Shown here: piece after piece, positions 1 to 8,505 of the stretch
How positions within the stretch are numbered: position 1 is the first letter of the stretch
How the letters are laid out: the number at the start of each line of letters is the position of its first letter
From: an uncultured Muribaculaceae bacterium
GTDB lineage: Bacteria; Bacteroidota; Bacteroidia; Bacteroidales; Muribaculaceae
NCBI GenBank assembly: GCA_944321715.1
Contig: CALUMJ010000025.1
Location: forward strand, 1 to 40,698
Direction: 5' to 3'
DNA: 40,698 bases
Translations under genes and position numbers: made by a program
Notes under the pieces: generated by a model
Databases searched by the model: none
Seen by the model: the letters and a program-made list of their open reading frames with translations, nothing else
What the model was told of the DNA's origin: nothing

Positions 1-45
1 AAAGTCGGGGCTTTGTGGCATTTTTTTACAGATAGGTTATGATAA

Positions 46-109
46 GAGGGTGTACCTGAATTTTGATACACCCTCATACGAGGTGGGTCATGCCAATTTT
101 GATACACCC
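46..109. repeat. Intergenic inverted repeat, GGGTGTATCAAAA family
   Basis: GAGGGTGTA at 46-54 pairs with TACACCCTC at 67-75, giving a 9-bp stem and a 12-base loop. A further TTTTGATACACCC lies at 97-109. The 15-mer at 61-75 occurs as its exact reverse complement at 40546-40560, beyond the last gene of the window. This looks like a dispersed intergenic repeat of the genome. The rest of 1-195 shows no gene I can support. Confidence 0.55.
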
Positions 110-195
110 GCGTTACTGCCTAAATTACAACATATCACGGGTATACATGCAACGAATGGAAGTGACTTGTGTTTTGGTGGTGGGTGAATACAACA

Positions 196-235
196 AATGC
201 CAAGCTGTGGCACGTTAGTGCTTCGGCTTGGCATT
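196..235 (-). terminator. Hairpin just 3' of tRNA-Glu, possible terminator
   Basis: A 10-bp stem (196-205 with 226-235) encloses a second GCAC/GTGC stem (210-213 with 218-221). It lies 2 bases beyond the 3' end of the minus-strand tRNA-Glu. The following minus-strand bases are T-rich but not a clean U-tract. It may end the tRNA-rpsT-tRNA transcript or act in 3' processing. Confidence 0.45.
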
Positions 236-237
236 CG

Positions 238-309
238 TAGCCCATAGCGGAATCGAACCGCTCTTTCAAGAATGAAAATCTTGCGTCCTAACCGATAGAC
301 GAATGGGCC
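238..309 (-). tRNA. tRNA-Glu (anticodon TTC), copy 2
   Basis: Read on the minus strand this 72-base stretch folds as a cloverleaf. The acceptor stem is GGCCCAT with ATGGGCT, the anticodon loop TTTTCAT carries the anticodon TTC, and the T arm has stem AGCGG/CCGCT around loop TTCGATT. No CCA is encoded. It is identical over all 72 bases to the copy at 687-758 and lies downstream of rpsT on the same strand, so one transcript probably carries both tRNAs with rpsT between them. Confidence 0.95.
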
Positions 310-390
310 ATATCTCTTTTTCCATCCTGCCCTGAGCTTTAATAGCTGTTGGGGCGATATGTGCCTATTCTACACGGCTGCTACCTGCAT

Positions 391-657
391 TTATGCGGCA
401 GCGGCAGCAAGTTTGTTCACGTGGCGTTGCAATTTCGACTTCAAGTTGGCAGCTTTGTTCTTAGAGATAATCCTCTTGCGAGCGATGCGGTCGAGCAAAG
501 AAGAAACCTTGATGAAAGCTGCGGCTGCTTCATCCTTGTCGGTCATTGCACGCAGACGGCGAACGGCTGTGCGCGCAGTCTTGGCATAATAACGGTTACG
601 GAGATTTCTTGTAACAGTCTGACGGATTCTTTTAAGCGATGATTTATGATTTGCCAT
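391..657 (-). CDS. rpsT: 30S ribosomal protein S20
   Basis: This 88-residue, very basic protein begins [18 protein letters not shown], the hallmark of S20, and has the usual size. S20 binds 16S rRNA early in small-subunit assembly. It lies between two identical tRNA-Glu genes on the same strand. Its ATG is only 29 bases past the 3' end of the upstream tRNA, so cutting the tRNA out of the precursor would itself create the rpsT mRNA 5' end. No separate promoter is seen in those 29 bases. The only strong promoter is upstream of the first tRNA (786-816). The C-terminus is an Ala run, usual for S20 in this group. Confidence 0.97.
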   Translation of the reverse strand: MANHKSSLKRIRQTVTRNLRNRYYAKTARTAVRRLRAMTDKDEAAAAFIKVSSLLDRIARKRIISKNKAANLKSKLQRHVNKLAAAAA

Positions 658-686
658 TTTTAATATTTGAATTTTCTTTGATTAAG

Positions 687-758
687 TAGCCCATAGCGGA
701 ATCGAACCGCTCTTTCAAGAATGAAAATCTTGCGTCCTAACCGATAGACGAATGGGCC
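687..758 (-). tRNA. tRNA-Glu (anticodon TTC), copy 1
   Basis: Same 72-base cloverleaf as at 238-309 with no differences: anticodon TTC, standard T arm, no encoded CCA. It is the first gene of the minus-strand unit and begins 28 bases downstream of a near-ideal Bacteroidetes promoter. Confidence 0.95.
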
Positions 759-785
759 ATCACTCTTGTGGCTCAAAAGCGAGTG

Positions 786-816
786 CAAATATAGGCACTT
801 TTATTGAATTGACAAA
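786..816 (-). promoter_or_regulatory. Promoter for tRNA-Glu/rpsT/tRNA-Glu
   Basis: On the minus strand a TTTG -33 element (813-816) is separated by 19 bases from a TATATTTG -7 box (786-793). This matches the Bacteroidetes primary sigma-factor consensus TTTG-N19-TAnnTTTG. The expected start is near base 781, about 23 bases before the first tRNA. Confidence 0.75.
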
Positions 817-915
817 ATTTTTGAGCGTCCAACAGCGATTTTTTATGTTTTTTCCTGTTTTTATGCATCCAAGTGTGTAATTTAGCACATAATTTGGTTC
901 TATTCCCTATATAAT

Positions 916-1641
916 ATGTATGAGAAGACTCGCGGCATAGTGTTGCACACGATAAAATATAACGAGCGTAATTCGATAGTACATCTTTACACCGACACGC
1001 ATGGTCGCATGTCGTTTCTGCTGCCGCAGGGTGCCACACGTGGGGCGCGGTTGCGCAATGCCATGTTCATGCCGCTGTCGATAGTGGAGTTTGAGGCTCG
1101 CATTTCGCCGGGGCGCGACATAGCCACGCTGAAGGATTGCCGATGCCCCGAGCCATTGGCAGCCTTGCGTGCCGACCCGGTGAAAGGCATGGTGGCTATG
1201 TTTGTGAGTGAGTTGCTCAGCCGCTCGGTGCAGGAAAGCGAGGGCAATGAACCGCTGTTCCGCTTCATAGCGACGTCGGTGCGGTTGCTCGACTCGATGC
1301 GGCTGGGTGTGGCAAATTTCCATATCTGCTTCCTTTTCCACTTGGGTGCATTCATCGGCATACAACCCGACACGGCAACTTACCGCCGCGGATATTGGTT
1401 CGACATGGAAAATGGCGTTTTCACGCCGTCGCATCCGTTGCATCAGCATGTGCTTGCCCCGCGCGAAGCCGAAGTAATCATGCTATTGTCGCGCATGACG
1501 TTTGCCAATTTGCACCGTTTCCGTTTCAGTCGTGTGCAGCGCAACGAGATTCTCGACATCGCACTTGCCTACTATCAGTTGCATAATTCCACCATCGGGG
1601 CAATGAAGTCGCCCGAAATCTTGAGGCAGGTGTTTGATTGA
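916..1641 (+). CDS. recO: DNA repair protein RecO
   Basis: This 241-residue protein starts MYEKTRGIVLHTIKYNERNS, typical of the RecO N-terminal OB fold. A helical C-terminal domain follows. RecO loads RecA onto SSB-coated single-stranded DNA together with RecR. Its length is normal for the family. The four-Cys zinc knuckle of some RecO proteins is not evident, which is common in Bacteroidetes. It is read divergently from the tRNA-Glu unit. Its stop (1639-1641) touches the tilS stop (1642-1644), so the two genes converge with no space for a terminator. Confidence 0.88.
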   Translation: MYEKTRGIVLHTIKYNERNSIVHLYTDTHGRMSFLLPQGATRGARLRNAMFMPLSIVEFEARISPGRDIATLKDCRCPEPLAALRADPVKGMVAMFVSELLSRSVQESEGNEPLFRFIATSVRLLDSMRLGVANFHICFLFHLGAFIGIQPDTATYRRGYWFDMENGVFTPSHPLHQHVLAPREAEVIMLLSRMTFANLHRFRFSRVQRNEILDIALAYYQLHNSTIGAMKSPEILRQVFD

Positions 1642-3027
1642 TTATAGTGCTGCCACAAATAGATAGGCCATTCCGTGGCCTGGTGTGATGCGGAAGGCTT
1701 CGGATGAGCGGTAACCGACTACCCACACCACTACGCCGTCGGCTTCGAGCAGCCATGCGCGGCGTTTTTCGGCATCCGATAGCTTGAGGTCGGTGAACAG
1801 GTCGCTCACCAAGCGGCTGCGCCCGTGCATCCCGAACGGCTTGAAGCGGTCGCCATCTTGCCAGTGGCGTAGTCGAAGGCTCTTGCATCGGGCTATTTCG
1901 GGGGCGAAGCACACCTTGCTACGGCCATCGCAGATGCTGGCAATATTGCAGTTTTCAAGGTCGATTTTTGTTATTTTCAAGCCGGCGGGGTTGCCGTTGT
2001 CGAGCGAGTTTATGTTGATAGGAATATATTGTTGCCCTACGGTGGCTGCAACTACGATTTTGTCGCGGTCGATGTCGGCGCGGTATGTGCCGGCATAGAA
2101 ATGTTTGCCCACGGCTCCGTCGCGGCTGTATGCTTCAATTATTTCGGTTGCTTGCGTGGAATTGAATCCAAATTGACGCATTGCGGCGAACATGAGTGCC
2201 GTTGCGCCGGGATTGCCAGCTATTGCCTTTATGTCGATAACGGTACAGTCGCCAACAGTTGTCACAACTTCGGCAAGTCGCTGTGACAATAGCGCATCGT
2301 ATAACTCGTTGCACGACAACAGGTTTTCGAGAGAACGAGCAAACCCTGTGTCGGCTGTCGGGAAATATTGCCGCATGGTGGGCAAGATGATGTTGCGCAA
2401 GCGGTTGCGCAGGGCATCGTTCTCGGCGTTGGTGCTATCGATGATGTAATTTTGACTTATTGCAGCGAGATATGCCAAGATTTCGCTGCGCGAAACGCAC
2501 AGCAACGGGCGCACGATGTGGCCGTTTACGGGCTTGATGCCGGCAGCTCCGGCTATTCCTGTGCCTCGTAGCAGGTTGAGCATGAGCGTTTCGATATTGT
2601 CATCGCGGTGGTGTGCCACGGCTATTGCCTCGCATTGCTCGGATGCTCGCAGTGTTTCAAACCATTCATAACGCAGGTCGCGGCAAGCCATTTCGAGCGA
2701 CGAGCCATCGGCGGCCATGCGTGTCGGCACATCGAAGTGGCGTACTTCGAGCTTCACATCGAGCTGCCGGCACAAGTCACGGACAAACCGCTCGTCGCGC
2801 ATAGATTCCTCGCCGCGCAGATGGAAGTTGCAATGAGCCGCCACGCATTCATAATTCAGATGAAGCAACACACGCAACAGAGCCACAGAGTCGGCACCGC
2901 CACTCAGTGCCACCAGCACCCTGCCGCCGTATGGTAGCATGTGGTGGCTTGCGATGTAGCTTTTCACACGTTCCAAGAACGGGGCTGTGTCATGATTCCG
3001 GCTCGGCATGGGAGGTGCTATCGGCAT
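1642..3027 (-). CDS. tilS: tRNA(Ile)-lysidine synthase
   Basis: TilS uses ATP and lysine to convert C34 of the minor tRNA-Ile (CAU) to lysidine so that it reads AUA and is charged with Ile. The PP-loop motif SGGADS is at residues 42-47 in VLVALSGGADSVALL, followed by the N-type ATP pyrophosphatase core and a C-terminal TilS domain with RLRHWQDGDRFKPFG (roughly residues 380-395). At 461 residues it is full length. The start overlaps the end of the upstream ROK kinase gene by 10 bases, showing translational coupling. A second ATG at residue 7 is possible. It is the last gene of a five-gene unit and an essential housekeeping enzyme. Confidence 0.92.
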   Translation of the reverse strand: MPIAPPMPSRNHDTAPFLERVKSYIASHHMLPYGGRVLVALSGGADSVALLRVLLHLNYECVAAHCNFHLRGEESMRDERFVRDLCRQLDVKLEVRHFDVPTRMAADGSSLEMACRDLRYEWFETLRASEQCEAIAVAHHRDDNIETLMLNLLRGTGIAGAAGIKPVNGHIVRPLLCVSRSEILAYLAAISQNYIIDSTNAENDALRNRLRNIILPTMRQYFPTADTGFARSLENLLSCNELYDALLSQRLAEVVTTVGDCTVIDIKAIAGNPGATALMFAAMRQFGFNSTQATEIIEAYSRDGAVGKHFYAGTYRADIDRDKIVVAATVGQQYIPININSLDNGNPAGLKITKIDLENCNIASICDGRSKVCFAPEIARCKSLRLRHWQDGDRFKPFGMHGRSRLVSDLFTDLKLSDAEKRRAWLLEADGVVVWVVGYRSSEAFRITPGHGMAYLFVAAL

Positions 3028-4121
3028 GGGATGTTGTTCAATGCGTAGGCGGCTGCGCCCAATTGTATGGCGCGGCTCGACCCGATGTGCGACAATGTTA
3101 TGCCTATGCGCTTGTGCGGGTCGTAATCGACCATGCGCGAGCTGCCATACACTTGCAGCCTTTGGGCGTTGCCATGGGCAAATTGGTTGAACTCTTGTTC
3201 GTCGTCGAGGTTATAGACCTGCGGCTGTATGCAGCCAAACATGTCGCCATTGTAGTTGAGCCTCGTAGAGCGCATCTGCGCCAGCAGTGCAGGCATGAAG
3301 AATTTGTGTCCGCGAGCCACGCCTCCGCCAAGCACCACTATGCCGTCGATGAGCGATGCCGCTGCGGCTATGGCATGTCCGGCTACTGTGCCGAATGTTT
3401 CAAATGCCTTCAGTGCGGCTTGACGGTCGCCCTCGCGCTTGCCGTCGGCGATGTCGTAGATTTCTTTGGTGTCGATTTCGGTGTCGTCGCCAGTCAATCG
3501 GGCATATTCGCGGCGTATTCCCCCAGCCGACACGGTAGCTTCGGCGATATTGGCAGGATTTACGCAATTATAGAAGCAGAACGTTTCGACACATGAGTTG
3601 TCGCCAATGTGCAGCCGTCCGCCCGAAACGATGCCCACTCCGAATCCTGTGCCGAATGTGTAGCCAATCAGATTATGATAACGCTTTGGACTGCCCAAGG
3701 CTTCGAGCCGGGAGTTGATTTCGGGGAGCCGTCCTGCAAATGCTTCGCCGTAGGCAAACAGGTCGCCGTCGTTGTTGATGAATACCGGAATGCCAAATTT
3801 GTCTTGCAAGAATGGCCCGAGGGCTACGCCCGAGCGGAATGCCGGGAAATTGGGCAAGTTGCCGCCTATGATGCCATTTGGATAGTCGGCCGGGCCGGGG
3901 AAAGCAAAGCTGATGGCAACAGGAGGTTGCGGCAGTTGCTGCTTGACAGCCTCGAAACCTTGCACCATCGATTGCAGGCAGCGGTCGAGGTCGTTGCCGC
4001 TCGATGGCAGCGTGATGGGATTGACTATTAATTGGCGGTCGCGCACGGCACTGAACACTAAGTTGGTGCCACCTGCGTCGAGTGTCATTACTATGCGGCT
4101 GTCGTTATTTGGTTTTTCCAT
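3018..4121 (-). CDS. ROK-family sugar kinase-like protein
   Basis: A 367-residue ASKHA-fold protein. The N-terminus TLDAGGTNLVFSAV is the ROK phosphate-1 loop, INNDGDLFAYGEAF (about residues 116-129) carries the catalytic Asp region, and GTGFGVGIV and VLGGGVARG are the later nucleotide-binding loops. ROK proteins phosphorylate glucose, N-acetylmannosamine or other hexoses, or act as repressors. No DNA-binding domain is present, so a kinase is more likely. The usual zinc motif CxCGxxGCxE is absent: the matching stretch has three Cys in a different pattern (CVETFCFYNC). The substrate cannot be named. It lies 25 bases after the HAD phosphatase and overlaps tilS. Confidence 0.8.
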   Translation of the reverse strand: MEKPNNDSRIVMTLDAGGTNLVFSAVRDRQLIVNPITLPSSGNDLDRCLQSMVQGFEAVKQQLPQPPVAISFAFPGPADYPNGIIGGNLPNFPAFRSGVALGPFLQDKFGIPVFINNDGDLFAYGEAFAGRLPEINSRLEALGSPKRYHNLIGYTFGTGFGVGIVSGGRLHIGDNSCVETFCFYNCVNPANIAEATVSAGGIRREYARLTGDDTEIDTKEIYDIADGKREGDRQAALKAFETFGTVAGHAIAAAASLIDGIVVLGGGVARGHKFFMPALLAQMRSTRLNYNGDMFGCIQPQVYNLDDEQEFNQFAHGNAQRLQVYGSSRMVDYDPHKRIGITLSHIGSSRAIQLGAAAYALNNIPCR

Positions 4122-4146
4122 TTATCGATAAAATATGGTTGAGAGT

Positions 4147-4809
4147 TTAACCTATGTATTGTTCGACTATTTTTTCTATTTCGAGGGGTGTGTTGACGAT
4201 TTGCCCGGCATGGTACTCCACAAGTTCTTTTTCGGGGCGGAATCCCCAAGTCACTCCTACCGAGTCGATGCATGCCCGACGGGCTGTTTCCATGTCCACT
4301 CCCGAGTCGCCCACGTATAGCGAGTCGGCTTTTTTCTCCTTGGCTTGAGCGAGAATTGAGAAAACAATCGAAGGGTCGGGCTTCACGGGGATACCCTCTT
4401 TCTGCCCTTCGACTGCGACAAAGTTGATTTTCGGGAAAAAGTGTTTAATCAACTTTTGTGTCGCTTGGTCATATTTGTTTGAGGCGACGGCGATTTTCAC
4501 ACCTTCCTCTTGCAGCCAGTCGAGCATGTCGCAAATTCCGGGGTAAGGCACGGTATAGTCGGTGTTATGGTCGTTGTAGTACACCTTGAAGTCGGCAAGC
4601 ATCTTGTCAATCACCGTTTCCTTGTTGATATCTTCGGGCAGCACACGCTCGATGAGTTTGCGCACGCCGTTGCCGACGAAGAAAGGGTATGAAGCCACGC
4701 TGTGCGTCGGGAATCCGTTGGCTTCGAGCGCATGGTTTGCTGCGCGGCCCAAGTCTTCAATCGTGTTGAGCAGCGTTCCGTCGAGGTCAAATATTACTAA
4801 ACGTTTCAT
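4147..4809 (-). CDS. HAD-superfamily phosphatase, phosphoglycolate phosphatase-like
   Basis: I start at 4809, giving 220 residues from MKRLVIFDLDGTLLNT. The longer frame to 4884 would add 25 unrelated residues running into the preceding gene. Motif I is DLDGT (nucleophile Asp8, Asp10), motif II is VASNK, and motif IV is YVGDSGVDMETA. The helical cap between residues 15 and 85 is the Gph/beta-phosphoglucomutase type. It probably dephosphorylates a small phosphorylated metabolite such as 2-phosphoglycolate, but specificity cannot be read from sequence. It sits 37 bases after the TamL-like gene and 25 bases before the ROK kinase, so a sugar-phosphate role is possible. Confidence 0.82.
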   Translation of the reverse strand: MKRLVIFDLDGTLLNTIEDLGRAANHALEANGFPTHSVASYPFFVGNGVRKLIERVLPEDINKETVIDKMLADFKVYYNDHNTDYTVPYPGICDMLDWLQEEGVKIAVASNKYDQATQKLIKHFFPKINFVAVEGQKEGIPVKPDPSIVFSILAQAKEKKADSLYVGDSGVDMETARRACIDSVGVTWGFRPEKELVEYHAGQIVNTPLEIEKIVEQYIG

Positions 4810-4846
4810 GATGTGATAGCATATATGTAAGTGTGTGTTAATAAAA

Positions 4847-7204
4847 TCAGAAAGGGTAGCCCACCGAGAAGTGCAGGGTGGCATCGCGCGACCAGTCGGG
4901 GTGAATGAGCGGCCACCGTTCTTGGTTTTGCGCAGGATTGTGGGCCTTCAAGCCCAAGTCGAACCGTAACAAGAAATATGTAAAGTCGAGCCTGAGGCCT
5001 ATTCCGTAGGCCAAGGCGATTTGTTTGTAAAACTCGTTGAACTTGAACACACCTCCCGGCTGGCTCTCATAGTCGCGTATAGTCCAGATGTTGCCGGCAT
5101 CGATGAATGCGCCTAATTCGAGTACCCAGAAGAGTTTTGCGCGGTATTCAAAGTTGATGTCTAACCTGATGTCGCCGCATTGGTATATGAAGCTGTTGAC
5201 CGAGTTTGTGGCATCGAAGCTGCCAGGGCCGAGTGTGCGAACGCCCCAACCGCGTACCGAGTTGGCTCCACCGGCGTAAAATCGCTTCTCGAATGGCAGC
5301 ACAGTGGCGTTGCCGTATGGCACGGCGGCACCGACACCCATGTGGAACGCAACAGAATGTCGTGGCGACATGGAGTGGGTGAACGAGAAATCGGCATCGA
5401 CCTTGGCATACTGCGAGTAACGTATGCCGAACACCTCGTAGGCTTCACCGTCTTGGCGGCTTTGTCCCAGCATGTTGGAGAATGCGTATAGCACGTTGCC
5501 AGCCGTTTCGGCTGCGGCACGTATGGTGTAAACGTTGCGTTGGAAATTCGATGACAGCGGCGATGCTTGCCGTTTGTTGGAGTGGTAGTATGAATATCCT
5601 ATGCGCATTATGAAGTGGTCTTCGTAGGAATATCGCAGCAGTGGGTTGGTAATGTCGTCGAGAAATCCACTTTGGCTGTGCGGCAAGTATATGTAGCTCA
5701 CGTCGAGTAGATTGAACGTGTGGCTAGTGCGTGTCTGGTTGTTTGTGTTCGACCAGTGGTATTTCCATCCGGCACCAGCTATGACACGTGTGTATTCGGG
5801 CCGTTGTTGGTAGTTGAATGATGTTAGGAACTCGGTTGTGGCGAGGACTTTCTGCTTGAATTGTTTTTTAAGGAATGGGAATTTAAACTTTGGGAAAGTT
5901 ATGCCCACTTCGCCCGAGTATTCCGAGTAGTTATCGTTGATGAGTCCCGACAAGTCGCCCGACAGGCTTTCGTATGAAGCGCGGAACTTTGTGTCGAGCA
6001 CTTCCGACCCTTTGGCTATGTTTCGGTGCGAATATGATGCCCCTACGCCAAAGCCCAAGTCGCCCTCGGAGTTGGTGCCTTCGAGCGAGAGCGAAACGGT
6101 CTGTGATTTACCTTTAGTAAGCAAGAAATAGGCATCGACCCATATTTTACCGTCGATGCGCCCCACAGGTACTACCTCGACGTTGACAAACTTCAGCACT
6201 CCCAATCGGCCCAATGCACGGTAGGTGCGGTCGATGTCCGACGAGTTGTATAACTTCCCGGGTATGACGAAATTACACTCCTCGACGACCGATGGGCGCA
6301 GGTAATGTTCGTCATACAGGATTGATATGTCGTTGTATCTAACCGTGTCGGGGGCAATGTAGTCGGCTGTGCCGTGCATTACCAGTGGGTCGTAATTGGT
6401 GACGTATGTAACTCGGCGCACAAAGAATGGCTCATGCTGCGTGTAGTAGTCCATGTTGGCATTAGAGTAGGGAGGCATGGTGTTGAGCGTGAGTATTACG
6501 TCTTTCTTCCCTTCGGCCGTATCGGCGGTGAATGTGATATACTCCTTGTTGAATGCAAAGTAGCCCTGCTGTCTGAGTCGGTTGGCAATGCCTTGCCGTT
6601 CAAGGTCGAGGCGGGTACGGTCGAATAGCTCGCCGGGCTTCAATATGAAACTTGCCGAGTCGGCGAGAATGAGCCGGCGCAACGTGTCGTTGGGTATGTT
6701 GTATATGATGCTGTCGATGTAGTGTGGCTGATTGAGCGTGATGTTGTATCGCACGTCGATGCGCCTTTTCTTGAGATTCATTGACGTGTCGCATTCCACC
6801 ACCGAGTTCATGAATCCGCGGTTGATAAGTGCGGTCTGCAACTGGTGTACCGAAGCATCGGTGAGTTCCTGGTCGTAGATTACTGGTGGGGTGCCCACAC
6901 GTTGTATCCAGCGATTGGCCCACTTGGTGCTGTCGTGCCCCGACAAGTTGTAGAACCACAATTGCAACTTCAGCCCACCGAGCACTTCATGGTTAGGCAT
7001 TTGACGCAAGTAGCTTTGCAAGTCGGTCTTGCTCACTTGGTGGTTCTTGTCGGTTATGTTTATATCGACGTTGTCGAGCAAGTATTTGCCTTGCGGAACA
7101 TGCTTGGTGGTGTTGCACGACGACACGAGAAGCAACATTGATGCCATGACGGCATAAAACATTGCCGCCATCGCACTTTTATGTTGCTTGCAGGTTACCG
7201 CCAT
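4847..7204 (-). CDS. TamL-like BamA/TamA-family outer-membrane lipoprotein
   Basis: A 785-residue protein from the chosen start MAVTCKQHKSAMAAM at 7204. The frame reaches 7447, but that part is inside the preceding gene and masks the signal peptide. The lipobox LVSSC gives a lipidated Cys30. POTRA-like repeats follow to about residue 400, then a 16-strand-type BamA/TamA barrel with the RFYAGGANSVRGW motif (the VRGW of the family's barrel core) and a C-terminal FSVGYPF ending in Phe, as outer-membrane proteins do. Lipidated TamA relatives in Bacteroidetes are called TamL and are thought to work with TamB in inserting outer-membrane proteins. No tamB is in this window. It lies 19 bases after the alcohol dehydrogenase. 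Confidence 0.85.
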   Translation of the reverse strand: MAVTCKQHKSAMAAMFYAVMASMLLLVSSCNTTKHVPQGKYLLDNVDINITDKNHQVSKTDLQSYLRQMPNHEVLGGLKLQLWFYNLSGHDSTKWANRWIQRVGTPPVIYDQELTDASVHQLQTALINRGFMNSVVECDTSMNLKKRRIDVRYNITLNQPHYIDSIIYNIPNDTLRRLILADSASFILKPGELFDRTRLDLERQGIANRLRQQGYFAFNKEYITFTADTAEGKKDVILTLNTMPPYSNANMDYYTQHEPFFVRRVTYVTNYDPLVMHGTADYIAPDTVRYNDISILYDEHYLRPSVVEECNFVIPGKLYNSSDIDRTYRALGRLGVLKFVNVEVVPVGRIDGKIWVDAYFLLTKGKSQTVSLSLEGTNSEGDLGFGVGASYSHRNIAKGSEVLDTKFRASYESLSGDLSGLINDNYSEYSGEVGITFPKFKFPFLKKQFKQKVLATTEFLTSFNYQQRPEYTRVIAGAGWKYHWSNTNNQTRTSHTFNLLDVSYIYLPHSQSGFLDDITNPLLRYSYEDHFIMRIGYSYYHSNKRQASPLSSNFQRNVYTIRAAAETAGNVLYAFSNMLGQSRQDGEAYEVFGIRYSQYAKVDADFSFTHSMSPRHSVAFHMGVGAAVPYGNATVLPFEKRFYAGGANSVRGWGVRTLGPGSFDATNSVNSFIYQCGDIRLDINFEYRAKLFWVLELGAFIDAGNIWTIRDYESQPGGVFKFNEFYKQIALAYGIGLRLDFTYFLLRFDLGLKAHNPAQNQERWPLIHPDWSRDATLHFSVGYPF

Positions 7205-7223
7205 GTGTCTGTGGGTGAGAGTG

Positions 7224-8378
7224 CTATTTTCGGTTATATGCCTCGATGTACAAACGACGGCAATCTTCGGCCGTGTAGGGTTTGGGCGCGTTGCCCGGGC
7301 TGCCGCTTGCGATGGCATCGGCCGCCATTTTGTCGATAAGTTGCGTGTAACGGTCTTCATCGATGCCATATTCGTGCATAGAAGGTACGCCGCACGAGGT
7401 GCATAACCGAGAAACTTCGGCAATAAACAACGAAGTTGCAGTGGCATCGGTGTCGGTTGCTGAGGCTAAGCCTGCGTTGCGTGCCAGTGCTGCGAAGCGG
7501 GGTGTGGCGGCACTGGCCATATCGGCAAGGCACGTGGGCAGCAGCATGGCATTGGACAGCCCGTGTGGCACGTGGAACAGCGCGCCTATCGGGCGGCTCA
7601 TGCCGTGAACGACGGTCACACTTGAATTGTTGATGCAAATGCCGGCATCTAATGCGGCTTGTGCCATTTCTTGCCGTGCCGTGTCGTTGCCGTCGAGCAG
7701 TACACGAGGCAGGTTGTGCATGATGCGGCCGACGGCATTTGAGGCAAGCTCGTCGGTTTGCGGCATGGCTTTGATGGAAATGTAAGCCTCGATGGCGTGG
7801 GTGAGCGCGTCAAGACCCGAGCCGACGATGACGCTGCGTGGCGCACCAGTGCCAAGCGTGTAATCGACGATTGCCAGCCGCGGCAGCAGTGTGTCGCCCT
7901 TGAGCAGCATCTTTATGCCACGCCGGGTATCGGTGATGATGGTGAAGCGTGTGGCTTCAGAGCCTGTTCCGGCTGTGGTGGGGCAAGCGACGACAGCAGG
8001 TGTGGCTATGTCGATTTCCTTGCCCATGTAATGGGATATTTCTTCGGAGCTGACGGTCATCAGCGCAATGGCCTTTGCTGCGTCGATGGGGCTTCCTCCG
8101 CCCAATCCTATGCAGAAGTCGCAACCGGCATTGCTGTAGGCCGCAACGCCTGCCTCAATCATTGTGTCGGTGGGTTCGCTGTTAATCCCGTCGAATATTT
8201 CATATTCCACGTTGTCACGACGGAGGACGGCGACGAGCCTGTGCATTGCATGCGAATGCCCTACGTGAGGCCCTGTCACGATTAAGGCCTTGCGTCCGTA
8301 GTGTGCCAGCAACCCGTTGTTGCTTTCCAATGCTTCGGCTCCACATATAATTTTTGATGGTACTTTCAATGTTCCCAT
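7224..8378 (-). CDS. Iron-containing (group III) alcohol dehydrogenase
   Basis: A 384-residue protein of the Fe-ADH family. The NAD-binding GLGGGSPIDAAKA is at residues 91-103. The four metal ligands appear at Asp190, His194, His258 and His272, with the spacing of FucO. GSEATRFTII is the conserved substrate/cofactor region. These enzymes reduce aldehydes such as lactaldehyde, succinic semialdehyde or butyraldehyde with NAD(P)H; the substrate here is unknown. It is first in the five-gene unit ending with tilS. A weak -7-like TAACTTCG lies at 8404-8411. Confidence 0.88.
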   Translation of the reverse strand: MGTLKVPSKIICGAEALESNNGLLAHYGRKALIVTGPHVGHSHAMHRLVAVLRRDNVEYEIFDGINSEPTDTMIEAGVAAYSNAGCDFCIGLGGGSPIDAAKAIALMTVSSEEISHYMGKEIDIATPAVVACPTTAGTGSEATRFTIITDTRRGIKMLLKGDTLLPRLAIVDYTLGTGAPRSVIVGSGLDALTHAIEAYISIKAMPQTDELASNAVGRIMHNLPRVLLDGNDTARQEMAQAALDAGICINNSSVTVVHGMSRPIGALFHVPHGLSNAMLLPTCLADMASAATPRFAALARNAGLASATDTDATATSLFIAEVSRLCTSCGVPSMHEYGIDEDRYTQLIDKMAADAIASGSPGNAPKPYTAEDCRRLYIEAYNRK

Positions 8379-8424
8379 TATTATACATAATATATTGAAT
8401 ATGCGAAGTTACAGCAAAAGAATT

Positions 8425-8471
8425 AAAAAATGCAGCGGAAGCCTGTTTATTTTTGTCAAACAGGCTTCCGC
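8425..8471 (-). terminator. Intrinsic terminator after transketolase
   Basis: A perfect 14-bp stem (8435-8448 with 8458-8471, GCGGAAGCCTGTTT and its complement) has a 9-base loop. On the minus strand it is followed by a six-T run (8425-8430). It lies 35 bases past the transketolase stop and separates that gene from the downstream alcohol dehydrogenase unit. Confidence 0.85.
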
Positions 8472-8505
8472 CGCTATTGTTTTAAGGTCTGTTGCAATGT
8501 GAGGT

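Noticed and set aside
349-642. 97-codon plus-strand reading frame across rpsT
   Set aside because: It is antisense to a certain ribosomal protein gene and has no family resemblance or promoter.
880-900. Promoter for recO at the ATAATTTGG stretch
   Set aside because: The element is one base short of TAnnTTTG and has no convincing -33 partner.
907-1449. 180-codon minus-strand reading frame across recO
   Set aside because: Shadow frame of recO; no recognisable motif and a His/Arg-rich composition typical of antisense frames.
2907-3596. 229-codon plus-strand reading frame across tilS and the ROK gene
   Set aside because: It runs antisense over two well-supported genes and has no domain.
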